From Synechococcus sp. BSA11S (GTDB lineage: Bacteria; Cyanobacteriota; Cyanobacteriia; PCC-6307; Cyanobiaceae), in the NCBI RefSeq assembly GCF_014224355.1, contig NZ_VNWP01000001.1, positions 186,001 through 250,000 on the forward strand: 64,000 nucleotides of DNA, given 5' to 3'. The position numbers and the translations under genes were made by a program. Below are positions 1 through 8,925 of this stretch, piece after piece (the stretch's first letter is position 1; every line of letters starts with the position of its first letter). The notes under the pieces are model-generated. The model worked only from the letters and a program-made list of their open reading frames with translations, had not been told where the DNA came from and ran no database searches.

Positions 1-18
1 GTCAGTCGCGCCCACTGG

Positions 19-285
19 ATGACCTCGTCTGCTGACCCGGAACTCTCCAACAAGAAACTGGCCGCGGGGCTGCTGGCGATCTTCCTCGGTGCGTTCGGGA
101 TCCACAAGTTCGTGCTCGGCTACACCACCCCGGGCGTGATCATGCTGGTGATCACCCTGGTCACCTGTGGCCTTGGGGGATTCGTGATGGGGGTGATCGG
201 CCTGGTGGAGGGAATCATCTACCTCACCAAGACCCCCGAGGAGTTCAAGGCCACGTACATCGACGCCAAGAAGGAGTGGTTCTGA
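19..285 (+). CDS. TM2 domain membrane protein
   Basis: An 88-residue protein with two hydrophobic helices (about residues 14-33 and 37-66) joined by a short turn. The first helix carries the GAFGIHKFVLG segment typical of TM2 domains, where a small helical hairpin sits in the membrane. Both termini are polar and short. The function of bacterial TM2 proteins is generally unknown. The stop codon overlaps the ATG of the next small membrane protein (TGATG), so the two are probably co-translated. The family call rests on the motif and is fairly sure; the role is not known. Confidence 0.8.
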   Translation: MTSSADPELSNKKLAAGLLAIFLGAFGIHKFVLGYTTPGVIMLVITLVTCGLGGFVMGVIGLVEGIIYLTKTPEEFKATYIDAKKEWF

Positions 286-527
286 TGACTGGCCGCGGCC
301 TCACGCCACCCCGGGCTGGAGCTGGAGTCCTGAACCTGCGCGCTCCCGGACTCTCCGGTCGCCTCGGCCTGACCCTGCTGATCGGCCTGGCGGCCATGGT
401 GAGCTTCTCCCTGGCGGGGGTGGCTGTGGAAGATGGCTTTCACCCCCTCACCCTTCTGGCCAGCCTTCTTCCCCTGCAGCTGGCTGCCTTGCTCTGGGCC
501 GTCTCCCGTCGGGCACCGACCCTCTGA
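285..527 (+). CDS. small hypothetical membrane protein
   Basis: An 80-residue protein if started at the ATG that overlaps the preceding stop (TGATG). An upstream in-frame start would lie inside the TM2 gene, so the overlapping ATG is preferred. It has two hydrophobic segments, about residues 27-45 and 52-72, with a basic N-terminus. I do not recognise a family. The coupling suggests expression with the TM2 protein, and a shared membrane location is inference. It could be a lineage-specific gene. Confidence 0.55.
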   Translation: MTGRGLTPPRAGAGVLNLRAPGLSGRLGLTLLIGLAAMVSFSLAGVAVEDGFHPLTLLASLLPLQLAALLWAVSRRAPTL

Positions 528-654
528 TTGGATCCTCTCGGAGATCGTTCCGCTCCCTGACGTCTGCCGCTTTTTGGGCGAGCCGATCAGCCACTTTCAA
601 CCTTTTGAGCGCGCCTCGCTTCGGACGCCAAGTGCTCCAGTTTGATCGCTGCCG

Positions 655-1161
655 TCAGGGCATCGCTTCAGCCGATGCCTCCAGCCAGCTGCCGATCGCC
701 TTGGGCAGATCGCAGCGGCGGCGGCTGACCGGGTCGATGGCCACATGGCGTGTCAGGGCGAGGCCCGCAGGGCCGCTGGCCACTTCCCGACGCCTGAAGC
801 TGTAGCCCACTTCAAAACATCCGGCATCGAGCCGCTGGGGGCTGAGGGTGATCGTCAGTTGGTCGCCACACACCAGAGGGGCCTTGAAATCGGCCTGGCA
901 GTGCACGATCGGCAGGGCTGTCCGCACCGGGCTTGAGTCGATGCTGTCACGGGTGGGGGCCGTCCGGAGAGGTGTGGGAAAGATTGCCGCGGCTGGAATT
1001 CCGAACGTTTCAAGGCTCTCTTCATAGGCCTCATGGCACCAGCGCAGAAGCTGGTGAAAATGCATCACACCAGCGGCATCGGTATCGCCGAAACGCACGG
1101 TCCGGCGCAGCTGCAGCCAGCTGGAGGAGGGCATGCCGCCATGCTTGCACCGTTGGGTCAT
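655..1161 (-). CDS. menI: 1,4-dihydroxy-2-naphthoyl-CoA thioesterase (hotdog fold)
   Basis: A 168-residue acyl-CoA thioesterase of the 4-hydroxybenzoyl-CoA thioesterase type. The N-terminal RFGDTDAAGVMHFHQLLRW segment contains the catalytic Asp of this family, followed by HEAYEESLETFG. In cyanobacteria this family releases 1,4-dihydroxy-2-naphthoate from its CoA ester in phylloquinone synthesis, the quinone used by photosystem I. The ATG at 1161 overlaps the stop of the DUF2752 gene (ATGA), so that start is preferred over the internal Met at 1134. It follows ndhH and DUF2752 on the same strand. Substrate assignment is by family; another aromatic acyl-CoA is possible. Confidence 0.8.
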   Translation of the reverse strand: MTQRCKHGGMPSSSWLQLRRTVRFGDTDAAGVMHFHQLLRWCHEAYEESLETFGIPAAAIFPTPLRTAPTRDSIDSSPVRTALPIVHCQADFKAPLVCGDQLTITLSPQRLDAGCFEVGYSFRRREVASGPAGLALTRHVAIDPVSRRRCDLPKAIGSWLEASAEAMP

Positions 1162-1559
1162 CCAGAGGGGAAGGCGGTGATGCCGAGTCCGTAGTGGAGG
1201 AGCAGACGCAGGCCCCAGTACGTCAGCAAGGCCGCCGTGGTCGTGGCGACCTGCCAGCCCTTCAGGCCGCGGGGAACCAGCCGGTGCTGGCGGATGGCCT
1301 CGACTGACCACAGCACCAGGGCGGCCGCCGCCAGGGGGCCGAACGCATGCAGGGCGATGGCTTCTGACCAGTTACCACGCAGGCTGGCGCAGGTGGCACG
1401 GGTGAGGAAGCAGCTGGGGCAGGGGATGCCCGTGAGGGCCCTCAGGGGACAGCTGAATCCCGGCAGGTCTGAATTGCCCGCCTTCAGCCACAGGTATCCG
1501 GTCAGGCTCGCCGGCAGCAGAACACCGGCGTGGCGAAGCCGGGCGAGGAAGGAGCTCAG
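1158..1559 (-). CDS. DUF2752 membrane protein, non-standard start
   Basis: An open frame of about 133 codons between ndhH and menI. It encodes a small membrane protein with the DUF2752 signature: [21 protein letters not shown], a Cys-rich loop of the CPxCxxTRA type after the first hydrophobic stretch. Two more hydrophobic helices follow. I find no ATG, GTG or TTG in frame before the conserved region. The best candidate is a CTG at 1559 overlapping the ndhH stop (CTGA). The 3' end overlaps the menI start by ATGA. Function is unknown. The reading frame is convincing because of the motif; the start is not settled. Confidence 0.65.
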   Translation of the reverse strand: MSSFLARLRHAGVLLPASLTGYLWLKAGNSDLPGFSCPLRALTGIPCPSCFLTRATCASLRGNWSEAIALHAFGPLAAAALVLWSVEAIRQHRLVPRGLKGWQVATTTAALLTYWGLRLLLHYGLGITAFPSG

Positions 1560-2740
1560 CGGTCGACCGAGCCCATGATCACATCGATCGAGCCGAGAAT
1601 CGCCATGATGTCGGCCACCTTGGCTCCGGTGAGGATGTGGGGGAGGATCTGAAGGTTGTTGAAGTCAGCTGCGCGGATCTTCCAGCGCCACGGAGTGACA
1701 TCATCATTGCCCATGATGAACACACCGAGTTCACCCTTGCCTGATTCCACCCGGGCGTAGAGCTCACCGCCGGGGATCTTGAAGGTGGGGGCCACCTTCT
1801 TGGCGACGTACTGATAATCAAAGCCATACCAGTCACTCTTCTTGCCTTCGTTCAGGCGGTGGGCTTCGAGGTTCTCGGTGGGGCCGCCGGGGATGGCCTT
1901 GCAGGCCTGGCGCAGGATCTTGAGCGACTGGCGCATTTCTTCGATGCGCACCCGGTAGCGGGCATAGCAGTCGCCTTCCTTCTCGCTGGCCACGTCCCAC
2001 TCGAAGTCGTCGTAGCACTCGTACTTGTCAACTTTGCGGAGATCCCAGGGGACGCCGGAAGCGCGCAACATTGGGCCGGACAGACTCCAGTTGATCGCCA
2101 TCTCACGACTGATCACCCCCAGGCCCTCGATGCGGCGCTTGAAGATCGGGTTGTTGGTGATCAGCTTCTCGTATTCATCAATCTTCGGGCCGAACCAGTC
2201 GCAGAAGTCGAGGCATTTCTCCAGCCAGCCATAGGGCAGATCGGCAGCAACGCCACCGATGCGGAAATAGTTGTTGTTGATCAGCCGCTGGCCGGTGGCC
2301 GCTTCCCAGAGGTCGTAGATCATCTCCCGCTCGCGGAAGATGTAGAAGAACGGCGTCTGGGCGCCCACGTCCGCCAGGAACGGGCCAAGCCATAGCAGGT
2401 GGTTGGCGATGCGGTTCAGCTCCAGCATCAACACCCGGATGTAGCTGGCGCGCTTCGGCACCTGGATGCTGGCGAGCTTCTCGGGGGCGTTCACCGTGAT
2501 CGCCTCGTTGAACATCCCCGCCGCATAGTCCCAGCGGCTCACATAAGGCACGAACATCACGCTCGTGCGGTTCTCGGCGATCTTCTCCATGCCGCGGTGC
2601 AGGTAGCCGATCACCGGCTCGCAATCCACCACGTCTTCACCATCGAGGGTCACCACCAGGCGCAACACCCCATGCATGGAAGGGTGGTGCGGCCCGAAGT
2701 TGACCACCATCGGCTCCGTGCGCGTTTCCAGTTGCGTCAT
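1556..2740 (-). CDS. ndhH: NAD(P)H-quinone oxidoreductase subunit H
   Basis: A 394-residue NdhH, the 49-kDa-type subunit of the thylakoid NDH-1 complex. NDH-1 carries out cyclic electron flow and respiration, with ferredoxin as likely donor and plastoquinone as acceptor. Family segments are clear: [15 protein letters not shown] near the N-terminus, [14 protein letters not shown], then [20 protein letters not shown], and the C-terminal [12 protein letters not shown]. The length is normal for the family. It lies 47 bp from the divergent rsmH, which leaves room for a short promoter. DUF2752 and menI follow with overlapping ends, so quinone synthesis and a quinone-using complex may be co-expressed. 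Confidence 0.97.
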   Translation of the reverse strand: MTQLETRTEPMVVNFGPHHPSMHGVLRLVVTLDGEDVVDCEPVIGYLHRGMEKIAENRTSVMFVPYVSRWDYAAGMFNEAITVNAPEKLASIQVPKRASYIRVLMLELNRIANHLLWLGPFLADVGAQTPFFYIFREREMIYDLWEAATGQRLINNNYFRIGGVAADLPYGWLEKCLDFCDWFGPKIDEYEKLITNNPIFKRRIEGLGVISREMAINWSLSGPMLRASGVPWDLRKVDKYECYDDFEWDVASEKEGDCYARYRVRIEEMRQSLKILRQACKAIPGGPTENLEAHRLNEGKKSDWYGFDYQYVAKKVAPTFKIPGGELYARVESGKGELGVFIMGNDDVTPWRWKIRAADFNNLQILPHILTGAKVADIMAILGSIDVIMGSVDR

Positions 2741-2787
2741 GGGCCCGTGGACTCGAAGGCGAACGCGCGGATCTTAGGAAGGAACCC

Positions 2788-3687
2788 ATGCAGCAGACGT
2801 TCGACCACCAGCCGGTTCTCGCCGCCGCCGTGGTGGCTGCCTTCGCAGCCCTGCCGAGCGAGGGAACGCTGCTCGATGCCACCGTGGGAGGCGGCGGGCA
2901 CAGTGCCCTGTTGCTTGGCGCCCATCCCGGCCTGCGCCTGATCGGTCTCGACCAGGATCCTGCGGCCCTCGCCGCTGCGGCCCGGCGCCTGGAGCCCTTT
3001 GCCGAGCGGGTCAGCCTGGTGCCCGGCAACTTCGCCGGTTACACCCCCAGTGGGCCCCTGGTGGGGGTGCTGGCCGATCTGGGAGTGAGCAGCCCCCAGC
3101 TGGACCGGCCTGAGCGTGGTTTCAGTTTTCGCTCGGATGGCCCCCTCGACATGCGCATGGACACCACCTGCGGTGAGACGGCCGCCGAACTGATCGACCG
3201 GCTGGAGGAGAAGGAGCTGGCCGATCTGATCTACGCCTATGGGGAGGAAAGACTCTCGCGCCGGATTGCGCGCCGTATCGTCGAAGCCCGTCCGTGGCAT
3301 GGCTCAAGCCGTGGCACCGCTGAACTGGCGTACCTGGTGGCAGGCTGCTACCCACCCAAGGTCCGCCATGGCCGCATCCATGCCGCCACCCGCACCTTTC
3401 AGGCCCTGCGCATCGCCGTGAATGACGAACTGGTGGTGCTTGAGCATCTGCTGCAGAACGCCCCGGCCTGGCTGCAACCAGGCGGATTGTTCGGCGTGAT
3501 CAGCTTCCATTCCCTCGAGGACAGGCGGGTCAAGGCGGCGTTTCTGAGCGATGACCGTCTCGAGCGTCTGACCCGCAAGCCCGTTGTGGCCGATGAGCAG
3601 GAGTCGGAGCGGAATCCCCGCAGCCGTTCCGCGAAGTTCAGGCTGGCCCGGCGTCGTTCGGCGGACCCATCCCCCGGGGACCGCTGA
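2788..3687 (+). CDS. rsmH: 16S rRNA (cytosine1402-N4)-methyltransferase
   Basis: A 299-residue RsmH (MraW), which methylates N4 of C1402 in the decoding centre of 16S rRNA using S-adenosylmethionine. The N-terminal HQPVLAAAV is followed by the SAM-binding loop [15 protein letters not shown] (about residues 29-43) and by [11 protein letters not shown]. Near the C-terminus [15 protein letters not shown] is characteristic. The length is usual. The ATG overlaps nothing upstream and is 47 bp from the divergent ndhH. Its stop overlaps the next ATG (CTGATGG), linking it to the DUF456 protein. Confidence 0.96.
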   Translation: MQQTFDHQPVLAAAVVAAFAALPSEGTLLDATVGGGGHSALLLGAHPGLRLIGLDQDPAALAAAARRLEPFAERVSLVPGNFAGYTPSGPLVGVLADLGVSSPQLDRPERGFSFRSDGPLDMRMDTTCGETAAELIDRLEEKELADLIYAYGEERLSRRIARRIVEARPWHGSSRGTAELAYLVAGCYPPKVRHGRIHAATRTFQALRIAVNDELVVLEHLLQNAPAWLQPGGLFGVISFHSLEDRRVKAAFLSDDRLERLTRKPVVADEQESERNPRSRSAKFRLARRRSADPSPGDR

Positions 3688-4235
3688 TGGATCGCGCTGA
3701 CCTGCTCTGGTGGCTTGCCTTCATCATCCAGTTGATGGCGATCCCAGGCACGCTCCTGCCTGTGCTGCCTGGGCTCGCATTTCTGCCTCTGGGGGCTGCG
3801 CTCTGGGTCTGGGCCGAGGGCTGGGCCGCCGCCTGGCCGGAGTTCCTGCTGGCCGCCCTGATCCTGCTGCTGGGCTGGGGAGCGGATGTGCTTGGCGTGA
3901 CCCTCGGGGCGGCCAGGCTGCAGGCCACACGATGGGCCTATGTGGGGGCGGGGCTTGGCTTGCTGTTCGGCCTGCTGGGGCTGTTGCCGGCGCTGCCGGT
4001 CGGTGGACCGCTGCTCGGAGCTCTGGTCGGACCGTTGCTTGGGGCCTCCCTGGGGGAGCTGCTCACGGCCCCCAGCTCGCTCGGGCCCCTTGGCCTGCTT
4101 CGGCTGCGTCGGTCCCTGCTGGTGGGACTGGCCGTGGTCACCGGAATCCTCGTGAGCCGTGTGGCGCAGTTTCTGCTGGCGCTTGCCGGGGTGGCGGGGT
4201 TCGTGCTGCTCAGCCGGGTGCTGCTGCCGGGTTGA
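3687..4235 (+). CDS. DUF456 family membrane protein
   Basis: A 182-residue, strongly hydrophobic protein with Gly/Leu-rich helices. Its N-terminal MAIPGTLLPVLPGLAFLPLG and the central GLLFGLLGLLPALPVGGPLLG match the pattern of DUF456, a bacterial membrane family with glycine-zipper-like repeats and no known role. The start overlaps the rsmH stop, so it is probably translated with it. The 3' end overlaps the 3' end of the convergent membrane-protein gene by 26 bp. The family call is moderately sure; the function is unknown. Confidence 0.75.
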   Translation: MDRADLLWWLAFIIQLMAIPGTLLPVLPGLAFLPLGAALWVWAEGWAAAWPEFLLAALILLLGWGADVLGVTLGAARLQATRWAYVGAGLGLLFGLLGLLPALPVGGPLLGALVGPLLGASLGELLTAPSSLGPLGLLRLRRSLLVGLAVVTGILVSRVAQFLLALAGVAGFVLLSRVLLPG

Positions 4236-5271
4236 GGGGGCTTGGATCGGGGTTGGCCCAGAGGAGGTAACAGCGTCCGGCGTGCAGCAGCACACCCAGA
4301 GAGAAGAGGCATTCGGCAACCTCCTGGTCGCGGGTCACCAGCACCGGTATGAACACACCGTGCTTGAGCAGCACCACCGGAACGTAGAGAAGGGCTGCAA
4401 ACAGGAAGTAGCCCAGCAGCGTGACGTGCGGCAGCACCGCATCAGCCAGGGAGCGGGGGATCAGGCGCCCCTTGGCCTCCAGGGCCCAGCGGACTCCCAC
4501 CAGCAGGGTCATCCCCACACAAACCGCCGCAGTGATGGTCCAGATCCGGTTGTGAATCAACACCAGGTTGTGCAGGTTCGTTTCCTTCTGGGCATTGGTG
4601 GTGACGAACAGCTCAGGGGTCTCCCAGTTGAAGATGATCTGCCCCCAGCTCATCTCCTCGAAGCCGATCAGCAGGCTGACCACGCCCAGGGCGAGGAAAA
4701 GGCCACCGATGCCCCGGCGCCCCATGCCCCTGGAGGGCCCCCATTCCACCCGCCCGGTGAGCAGGAAGAGCGCCCCGGCGGCGAGAAAGAACAGGAAGGT
4801 GAGCCACTCCACCACGCTCCCTTCCGAGACAAGCACCTTGTAGCCATCCACGTCGGTCACCCCCAGCCGGTAAGTGGCGAACAGGGCCATGGCTCCGAAG
4901 GGGAACCAGCCCAGCAGGCGTCCGAGGCGCCGTTGCCCCCCGGGGGTGGCCGTCCATCCCACCAGCAGGCGGCCGCATCGGCGCCAGCCGGCCGTGAGCA
5001 GCAGCAGTCCCAGCCCTGCCACCACGGCTTGCACCACCGTGGGTCGACTGCCTCCGATGCCGGCGATCCGGCCGGCCGCCGAGAGCATCAGGGCCACGCC
5101 CAGGGCTCCCAGCAGTCGATCGATCGTGAGGGCAAGGAAGCGCTCCCGCCGCTGCCGCAGGGATTCTGTTCCCGGTGGCTGGGGGATCGGGCCCCCCTTG
5201 GCCAGGGCAGACGCACGGTTCGTCATGGCACTGAGCGCGACTGGTTGTCTGTCGGAGGTGTCATCGCTCAA
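4210..5271 (-). CDS. uncharacterised multi-pass membrane protein
   Basis: A 353-residue protein with roughly eight hydrophobic segments after a polar N-terminal tail of about 45 residues. The most distinctive stretch is GFEEMSWGQIIFNWETPELF followed by NAQKETNLHNLV (about residues 223-257). I recall this segment as typical of an uncharacterised bacterial membrane family. No catalytic motif is obvious. An internal Met at 5226 would remove the first 15 residues. It converges on the DUF456 gene with a 26-bp overlap. Function unknown. Confidence 0.7.
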   Translation of the reverse strand: MSDDTSDRQPVALSAMTNRASALAKGGPIPQPPGTESLRQRRERFLALTIDRLLGALGVALMLSAAGRIAGIGGSRPTVVQAVVAGLGLLLLTAGWRRCGRLLVGWTATPGGQRRLGRLLGWFPFGAMALFATYRLGVTDVDGYKVLVSEGSVVEWLTFLFFLAAGALFLLTGRVEWGPSRGMGRRGIGGLFLALGVVSLLIGFEEMSWGQIIFNWETPELFVTTNAQKETNLHNLVLIHNRIWTITAAVCVGMTLLVGVRWALEAKGRLIPRSLADAVLPHVTLLGYFLFAALLYVPVVLLKHGVFIPVLVTRDQEVAECLFSLGVLLHAGRCYLLWANPDPSPLNPAAAPG

Positions 5272-5330
5272 GGATTGACCAACACCTGGTTAAGACAGAG
5301 CAAAGATGGCACGGGCGGCCATGATTTTGG

Positions 5331-6464
5331 TCAGCCCCGAAGTTCTTGAAGTACCGCCGCCACCACCTCCACGGCCTGGTTGATCTCCTCGAGCGTGGTG
5401 GAGCGTCCGAGCCCGAAGCGGATCGAGGCTGCCGCTTCCCCTGGGCTCAGCCCCAGGGCCGCCAGCACGTGGGAGGGGCTGCCGCTGCTGCAGGCCGAGC
5501 CTCCGCTCACTGCCAGATGCCTCCTCAGCGACCTGTGCAGCTGGTTGCCATCCACCCCCTCCAGCGCCACGTTGAGGTTGTGGGCCAGACGATGCTCCAG
5601 GCTGCCGTTCACCGTCACCCCCCCCAGGCTCACCAGACCAGCCAGCAGCCGATCCCGCAGCCTGCTCAGGCGCTGCTGCCGCTCCTGCAGGTCGTGGCCG
5701 GCGAGCTCCGCCGCCCGCGCCAGCCCTGCGATCAGCGGGACTGCGAGGGTGCCGCCCCGCAGGCCCCCCTCCTGGCCACCGCCATGCTGCTGAGGTGCCG
5801 GGTTGGTCCCCGGGGCCACCACCAGGGCCCCGATGCCCTTGGGGCCATAGATCTTGTGCCCGCTGAGGCTGAACAGGTCGATGCCCAGCTCGCCGGGGCG
5901 GAGCAGGCGGTTTCCGAAAATCTGGGCGCCATCGCAGTGGAAGGCGATCCCACGGTCCCGGCAGAGGGCCCCGATCCCGGCAAGGGGCTGAAGCACGCCG
6001 ATCTCATTGTTGGCCGCCATCACGCTCACCAGCACGGTGTCATCGCGGAGGGCCTCGCTGAATCGATTCAGGTCGACCAGGCCATCGGGTTGCACCGGCA
6101 GAACGGTGAGTTCGAAGCCATGACCAGCGAGATAGCGCAGGGGTTCGAGCACCGCCCGGTGCTCCGTGGCCAGGGTGAGCAGATGCCGGCCCCGGCTCTG
6201 GCGGGATTCAGCCACTCCCTTGATGGCCAGGTTGTTGGCCTCCGTGGCCCCGCTGGTGAAGACCACCTGCTCTGGGGCCACACCCAGTTCGGCGGCCAGG
6301 CGGGAGCGGGACAGTTCCACCGCAGCGGCCGCTTCCAGTCCCGGGCGGTGCAGGCGGCTGGAGGGGTTGGCGAACAGCTCGCTCCAGAAGGGCGCCATGG
6401 CAGCCACCACGGAGGGATCACAGGGCGTGGTGGCCTGGTGATCCAGGTAGGGGATGGTGGTCAT
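5331..6464 (-). CDS. cysteine desulfurase (NifS/IscS class V aminotransferase fold)
   Basis: A 377-residue PLP enzyme that removes sulfur from cysteine to give alanine and a protein persulfide for Fe-S clusters and other sulfur products. The start MTTIPYLDHQATTPCDP is typical. The PLP lysine is in SLSGHKIYGPKG (Lys204), and the sulfur-accepting cysteine lies in GGSACSSGSPSHVL (Cys325) on a loop of the group I kind. The frame is open far upstream, but the family start and length fix the ATG at 6464. No scaffold or regulator gene is adjacent. Whether it is IscS-like or more specialised cannot be told from the sequence alone. Confidence 0.92.
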   Translation of the reverse strand: MTTIPYLDHQATTPCDPSVVAAMAPFWSELFANPSSRLHRPGLEAAAAVELSRSRLAAELGVAPEQVVFTSGATEANNLAIKGVAESRQSRGRHLLTLATEHRAVLEPLRYLAGHGFELTVLPVQPDGLVDLNRFSEALRDDTVLVSVMAANNEIGVLQPLAGIGALCRDRGIAFHCDGAQIFGNRLLRPGELGIDLFSLSGHKIYGPKGIGALVVAPGTNPAPQQHGGGQEGGLRGGTLAVPLIAGLARAAELAGHDLQERQQRLSRLRDRLLAGLVSLGGVTVNGSLEHRLAHNLNVALEGVDGNQLHRSLRRHLAVSGGSACSSGSPSHVLAALGLSPGEAAASIRFGLGRSTTLEEINQAVEVVAAVLQELRG

Positions 6465-6527
6465 CCCGGCTTCCCATCCCCACGAAACCGTTCCATGCTG
6501 GCAAGTCCCGGCCCGTCGATCCTGCCC

Positions 6528-7052
6528 ATGGCTTCCCCCCCACGATGTCGGCGCTGGTCCCCGCTGGCCCTGGCGGGAGCCCTGATCTCCCTTGCCTGGA
6601 GGCCCGCAGCCCTTGCCCAGAGCGTTTTCCTGCGCCCCGATCAGAATCGCCCGGCAGGGCTGGCCCTCCTCCTGGAGCGGGACATCGCCGACGGCAAGCA
6701 GGCCCTGGGAGTCTTCGGCATCACCGCCGATCCTGTCCAGCCGCAGGTCTGGCGGATCAAGGTCTGGGAGGAGCTGCCCAACGACGTCAAGGTGCGCTCC
6801 GAGACGGTCCAGTGCTCTCCCACGGCTCCGCTGAGGGTCACCAACGACGGCCGCAGCCTGATCCTGCGGGAACTCAATCCCGGTGGAGTGGTCACGACCG
6901 CCAACCGCATCGACCATCTGGTCTGGTGGGCCACCTGCTTCCCCGAGCAGGCCGGCAAGGACCCCAACAGCCTGCGCAGCCTGGCCCGTGAGTTGGGCTA
7001 CAGCGGCACCCGAATGGAGCGGGAGCAGGTGGTGCCGGCGAGCAACCTCTGA
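6528..7052 (+). CDS. hypothetical secreted protein
   Basis: About 174 residues if started at the ATG at 6528. The first 31 residues look like a Sec signal peptide: basic PPRCRRW, a hydrophobic core, then AALAQS with cleavage likely after ALA. An earlier in-frame ATG at 6495 would add 11 residues. The mature part has repeated short hydrophobic and charged segments such as WRIKVWEELPNDVKVRSETV and no motif I recognise. It probably resides in the periplasm or lumen. The stop lies about 80 bp before the response regulator gene on the same strand. Confidence 0.65.
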   Translation: MASPPRCRRWSPLALAGALISLAWRPAALAQSVFLRPDQNRPAGLALLLERDIADGKQALGVFGITADPVQPQVWRIKVWEELPNDVKVRSETVQCSPTAPLRVTNDGRSLILRELNPGGVVTTANRIDHLVWWATCFPEQAGKDPNSLRSLARELGYSGTRMEREQVVPASNL

Positions 7053-7134
7053 CGATCTCTTCTTCACGGGAGGGGTCCCCCTGCGGGGCCGCCAGACCGG
7101 CCTGGATAGATTCCCTCCTGTTGCCAGCCGGGTC

Positions 7135-7893
7135 ATGAGCCAGAACGAGTCCCTCTCCAGGCCGGACGGGGAGAGCCCCGGCGAAGAGGCGGTGGCCCCG
7201 CCCGCACCGGCCCGGTTGCTGCTGGTCGACGATGAACCGGGGCTGCGCACCGCCGTGCAGGCTTACCTCGAGGACGAGGGCTTTGACGTCAGCACCGCCA
7301 ACGACGGGGAAGAGGGCTGGACCGCCGCCCAGGAGCTGATCCCCGACCTGGTGATCAGCGATGTGATGATGCCGCGCCTGGATGGCTACGGTCTGCTCAA
7401 GCGCCTGAGGGCCGACGAGCGACTGGGGGGCACCCCGGTGATCTTCCTCACCGCCAAGGGGATGACGGCCGATCGGATCGAGGGCTTCCAGGCCGGAGTC
7501 GACGACTACATCCCCAAGCCCTTCGACCCCGATGAGCTGGTGGCGCGGGTTCGCAACGTCGTGCGGCGCCAGGAGCGGCTGCTGGCTGAGGCGGCCCGCT
7601 ACGCCGATGCCGACATCGGCCAGATGGCGCTGCAGATCACCGAGATCCGCTCCCTTCTTCAGCAGACGGGTGCCCGCAAGAGTGTCACACCGGCCAGCCA
7701 TTCCTTCACCCCCCGCGAAGCGAGCGTGCTCCAGCTGGTGGCTGAGGGTCTGATGAACAAGGAAATCGCCCGCCGCCTCGAAACCTCCATCCGCAATGTC
7801 GAGAAATATGTGAGCCGCCTGTTCACCAAGACCGGCACCACCAGCCGCACCGAACTGGTCCGCTACGCCCTCGAGAACGGTCTGGTTGACTGA
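7135..7893 (+). CDS. response regulator with LuxR-type DNA-binding domain
   Basis: 252 residues: a receiver domain (about 26-145) and a LuxR/NarL helix-turn-helix (about 190-250). In the receiver the acidic pair is Asp32-Asp33, the phosphate-accepting residue is Asp76 in LVISDVMMP, and Thr106 and Lys128 complete the site. The output domain contains FTPREASVLQLVAEGLMNKE and NVEKYVSRLF. It resembles the Ycf29-type regulators of cyanobacteria and red plastids, but I cannot assign a specific orthologue. No histidine kinase is nearby. The first 25 residues are a variable, Pro/Glu-rich lead. Its last codons overlap the TTG of the pseudouridine synthase gene. Confidence 0.88.
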   Translation: MSQNESLSRPDGESPGEEAVAPPAPARLLLVDDEPGLRTAVQAYLEDEGFDVSTANDGEEGWTAAQELIPDLVISDVMMPRLDGYGLLKRLRADERLGGTPVIFLTAKGMTADRIEGFQAGVDDYIPKPFDPDELVARVRNVVRRQERLLAEAARYADADIGQMALQITEIRSLLQQTGARKSVTPASHSFTPREASVLQLVAEGLMNKEIARRLETSIRNVEKYVSRLFTKTGTTSRTELVRYALENGLVD

Positions 7894-8917
7894 GTCCCTG
7901 CCGCCTGGCTGGGTGCCGGCCCGGCTCAACCGGGGCTGGACCTACAGCGACCGGGTTCCCCCCGCCCAGGCACCGATCCTGATCAGCGCGTTCCTGGCGG
8001 AGCGCCACCGCCATTCCGATGCCCCCCTCTGGAGACAGCGCCTGGGGGCGGGCGAGATTCTGTGCAACGGCCGCCGGCTTGACGGCGATCGGTTGCTCAG
8101 GGCAGGAGACCGTCTCCAGTGGCAGCGTCCCCCCTGGCGGGAGGAAGCGGTGCCGGCCTGTTGGCGGGTGATCCACGACGACGGGGATCTCTATGTGATC
8201 GACAAACCCAGCGGCCTGCCCGTTCTCCCTGCCGGGGGCTTTCTGGAGCACACCCTGCTGGGCCTGCTGGAGCGAAGGTTCGCGGCGGAGGGCCCACGAG
8301 CCGGCAAGCCCCCCGGGGAGTTGCCGCGGCCGGTGCACCGACTCGGGCGCCACACCTCGGGGCTGCTGGTCTGTGCTCGCCGGACCGGGAGCCGCGCCTG
8401 GCTGAGTGCCAGGCTGCGCGAGAGCACGGCCCAGCTCCAGGGCCAGTCCGAAACCCAGTCCGCGCAGGCTCCCGCCTCCTGCCGCAAGGTGTATCGGGCC
8501 CTGACGGTGCCGGCTGCTCTCCCCCTGACTCCGGGGGAGACCCTGGCGATCACCACCCCGATCGGGCGGCGTCCCCATCCCCGGATCGGCCTGATCTGGG
8601 CCGTTGCCACCGATCCCGACGACCCTGAGGCCCTGCCCGCCTGGAGTGAGCTGCGCCTGCTGGAGCGCCGGCCGGAGGGACACCTGGTGGAAGTGACGAT
8701 TCGCACGGGACGTCCCCATCAGATCCGCATCCACCTGGCCAGCGCAGGGGTCCCCCTGCTGGGGGATCCCCTCTATGGACCTGGTGGGACTCCAAAGCCT
8801 GGCGCCCTTCCGGGTGATGGCGGCTACCGGCTGCATGCCCATCGGCTGCGCCTGCCGCTGCCGGCCGGTGGCCGGCTTGATCTGGAGGCTTCGCCGCCGC
8901 CGCCTGGGCTCAGGTGA
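7886..8917 (+). CDS. RluA-family pseudouridine synthase
   Basis: A 343-residue RNA pseudouridine synthase. An S4-like segment (about residues 30-85) precedes the catalytic domain. VIDKPSGLPVLPAGGF is the first conserved motif, and RPVHRLGRHTSGLLVCAR (about residues 148-165) occupies the place of the RluA catalytic motif HRLDxxTSG. Here the expected catalytic Asp reads Gly, which is notable. TGRPHQIRIHLASAGVPLLGD follows normally. The TTG start at 7886 overlaps the regulator stop; a GTG at 7913 is an alternative. If the Asp really is missing, activity is doubtful unless another residue serves. Confidence 0.82.
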   Translation: MTESLPPGWVPARLNRGWTYSDRVPPAQAPILISAFLAERHRHSDAPLWRQRLGAGEILCNGRRLDGDRLLRAGDRLQWQRPPWREEAVPACWRVIHDDGDLYVIDKPSGLPVLPAGGFLEHTLLGLLERRFAAEGPRAGKPPGELPRPVHRLGRHTSGLLVCARRTGSRAWLSARLRESTAQLQGQSETQSAQAPASCRKVYRALTVPAALPLTPGETLAITTPIGRRPHPRIGLIWAVATDPDDPEALPAWSELRLLERRPEGHLVEVTIRTGRPHQIRIHLASAGVPLLGDPLYGPGGTPKPGALPGDGGYRLHAHRLRLPLPAGGRLDLEASPPPPGLR

Positions 8918-8925
8918 GGAAGGCC

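Noticed and set aside
4159-5349. 396-codon plus-strand frame opposite the membrane protein
   Set aside because: Polar His/Gln-rich shadow, while the minus frame has clear membrane helices.
5346-6494. Long plus-strand open frame running into the secreted protein
   Set aside because: It is antisense to the cysteine desulfurase; only the part from 6495/6528, with a signal peptide, looks real.
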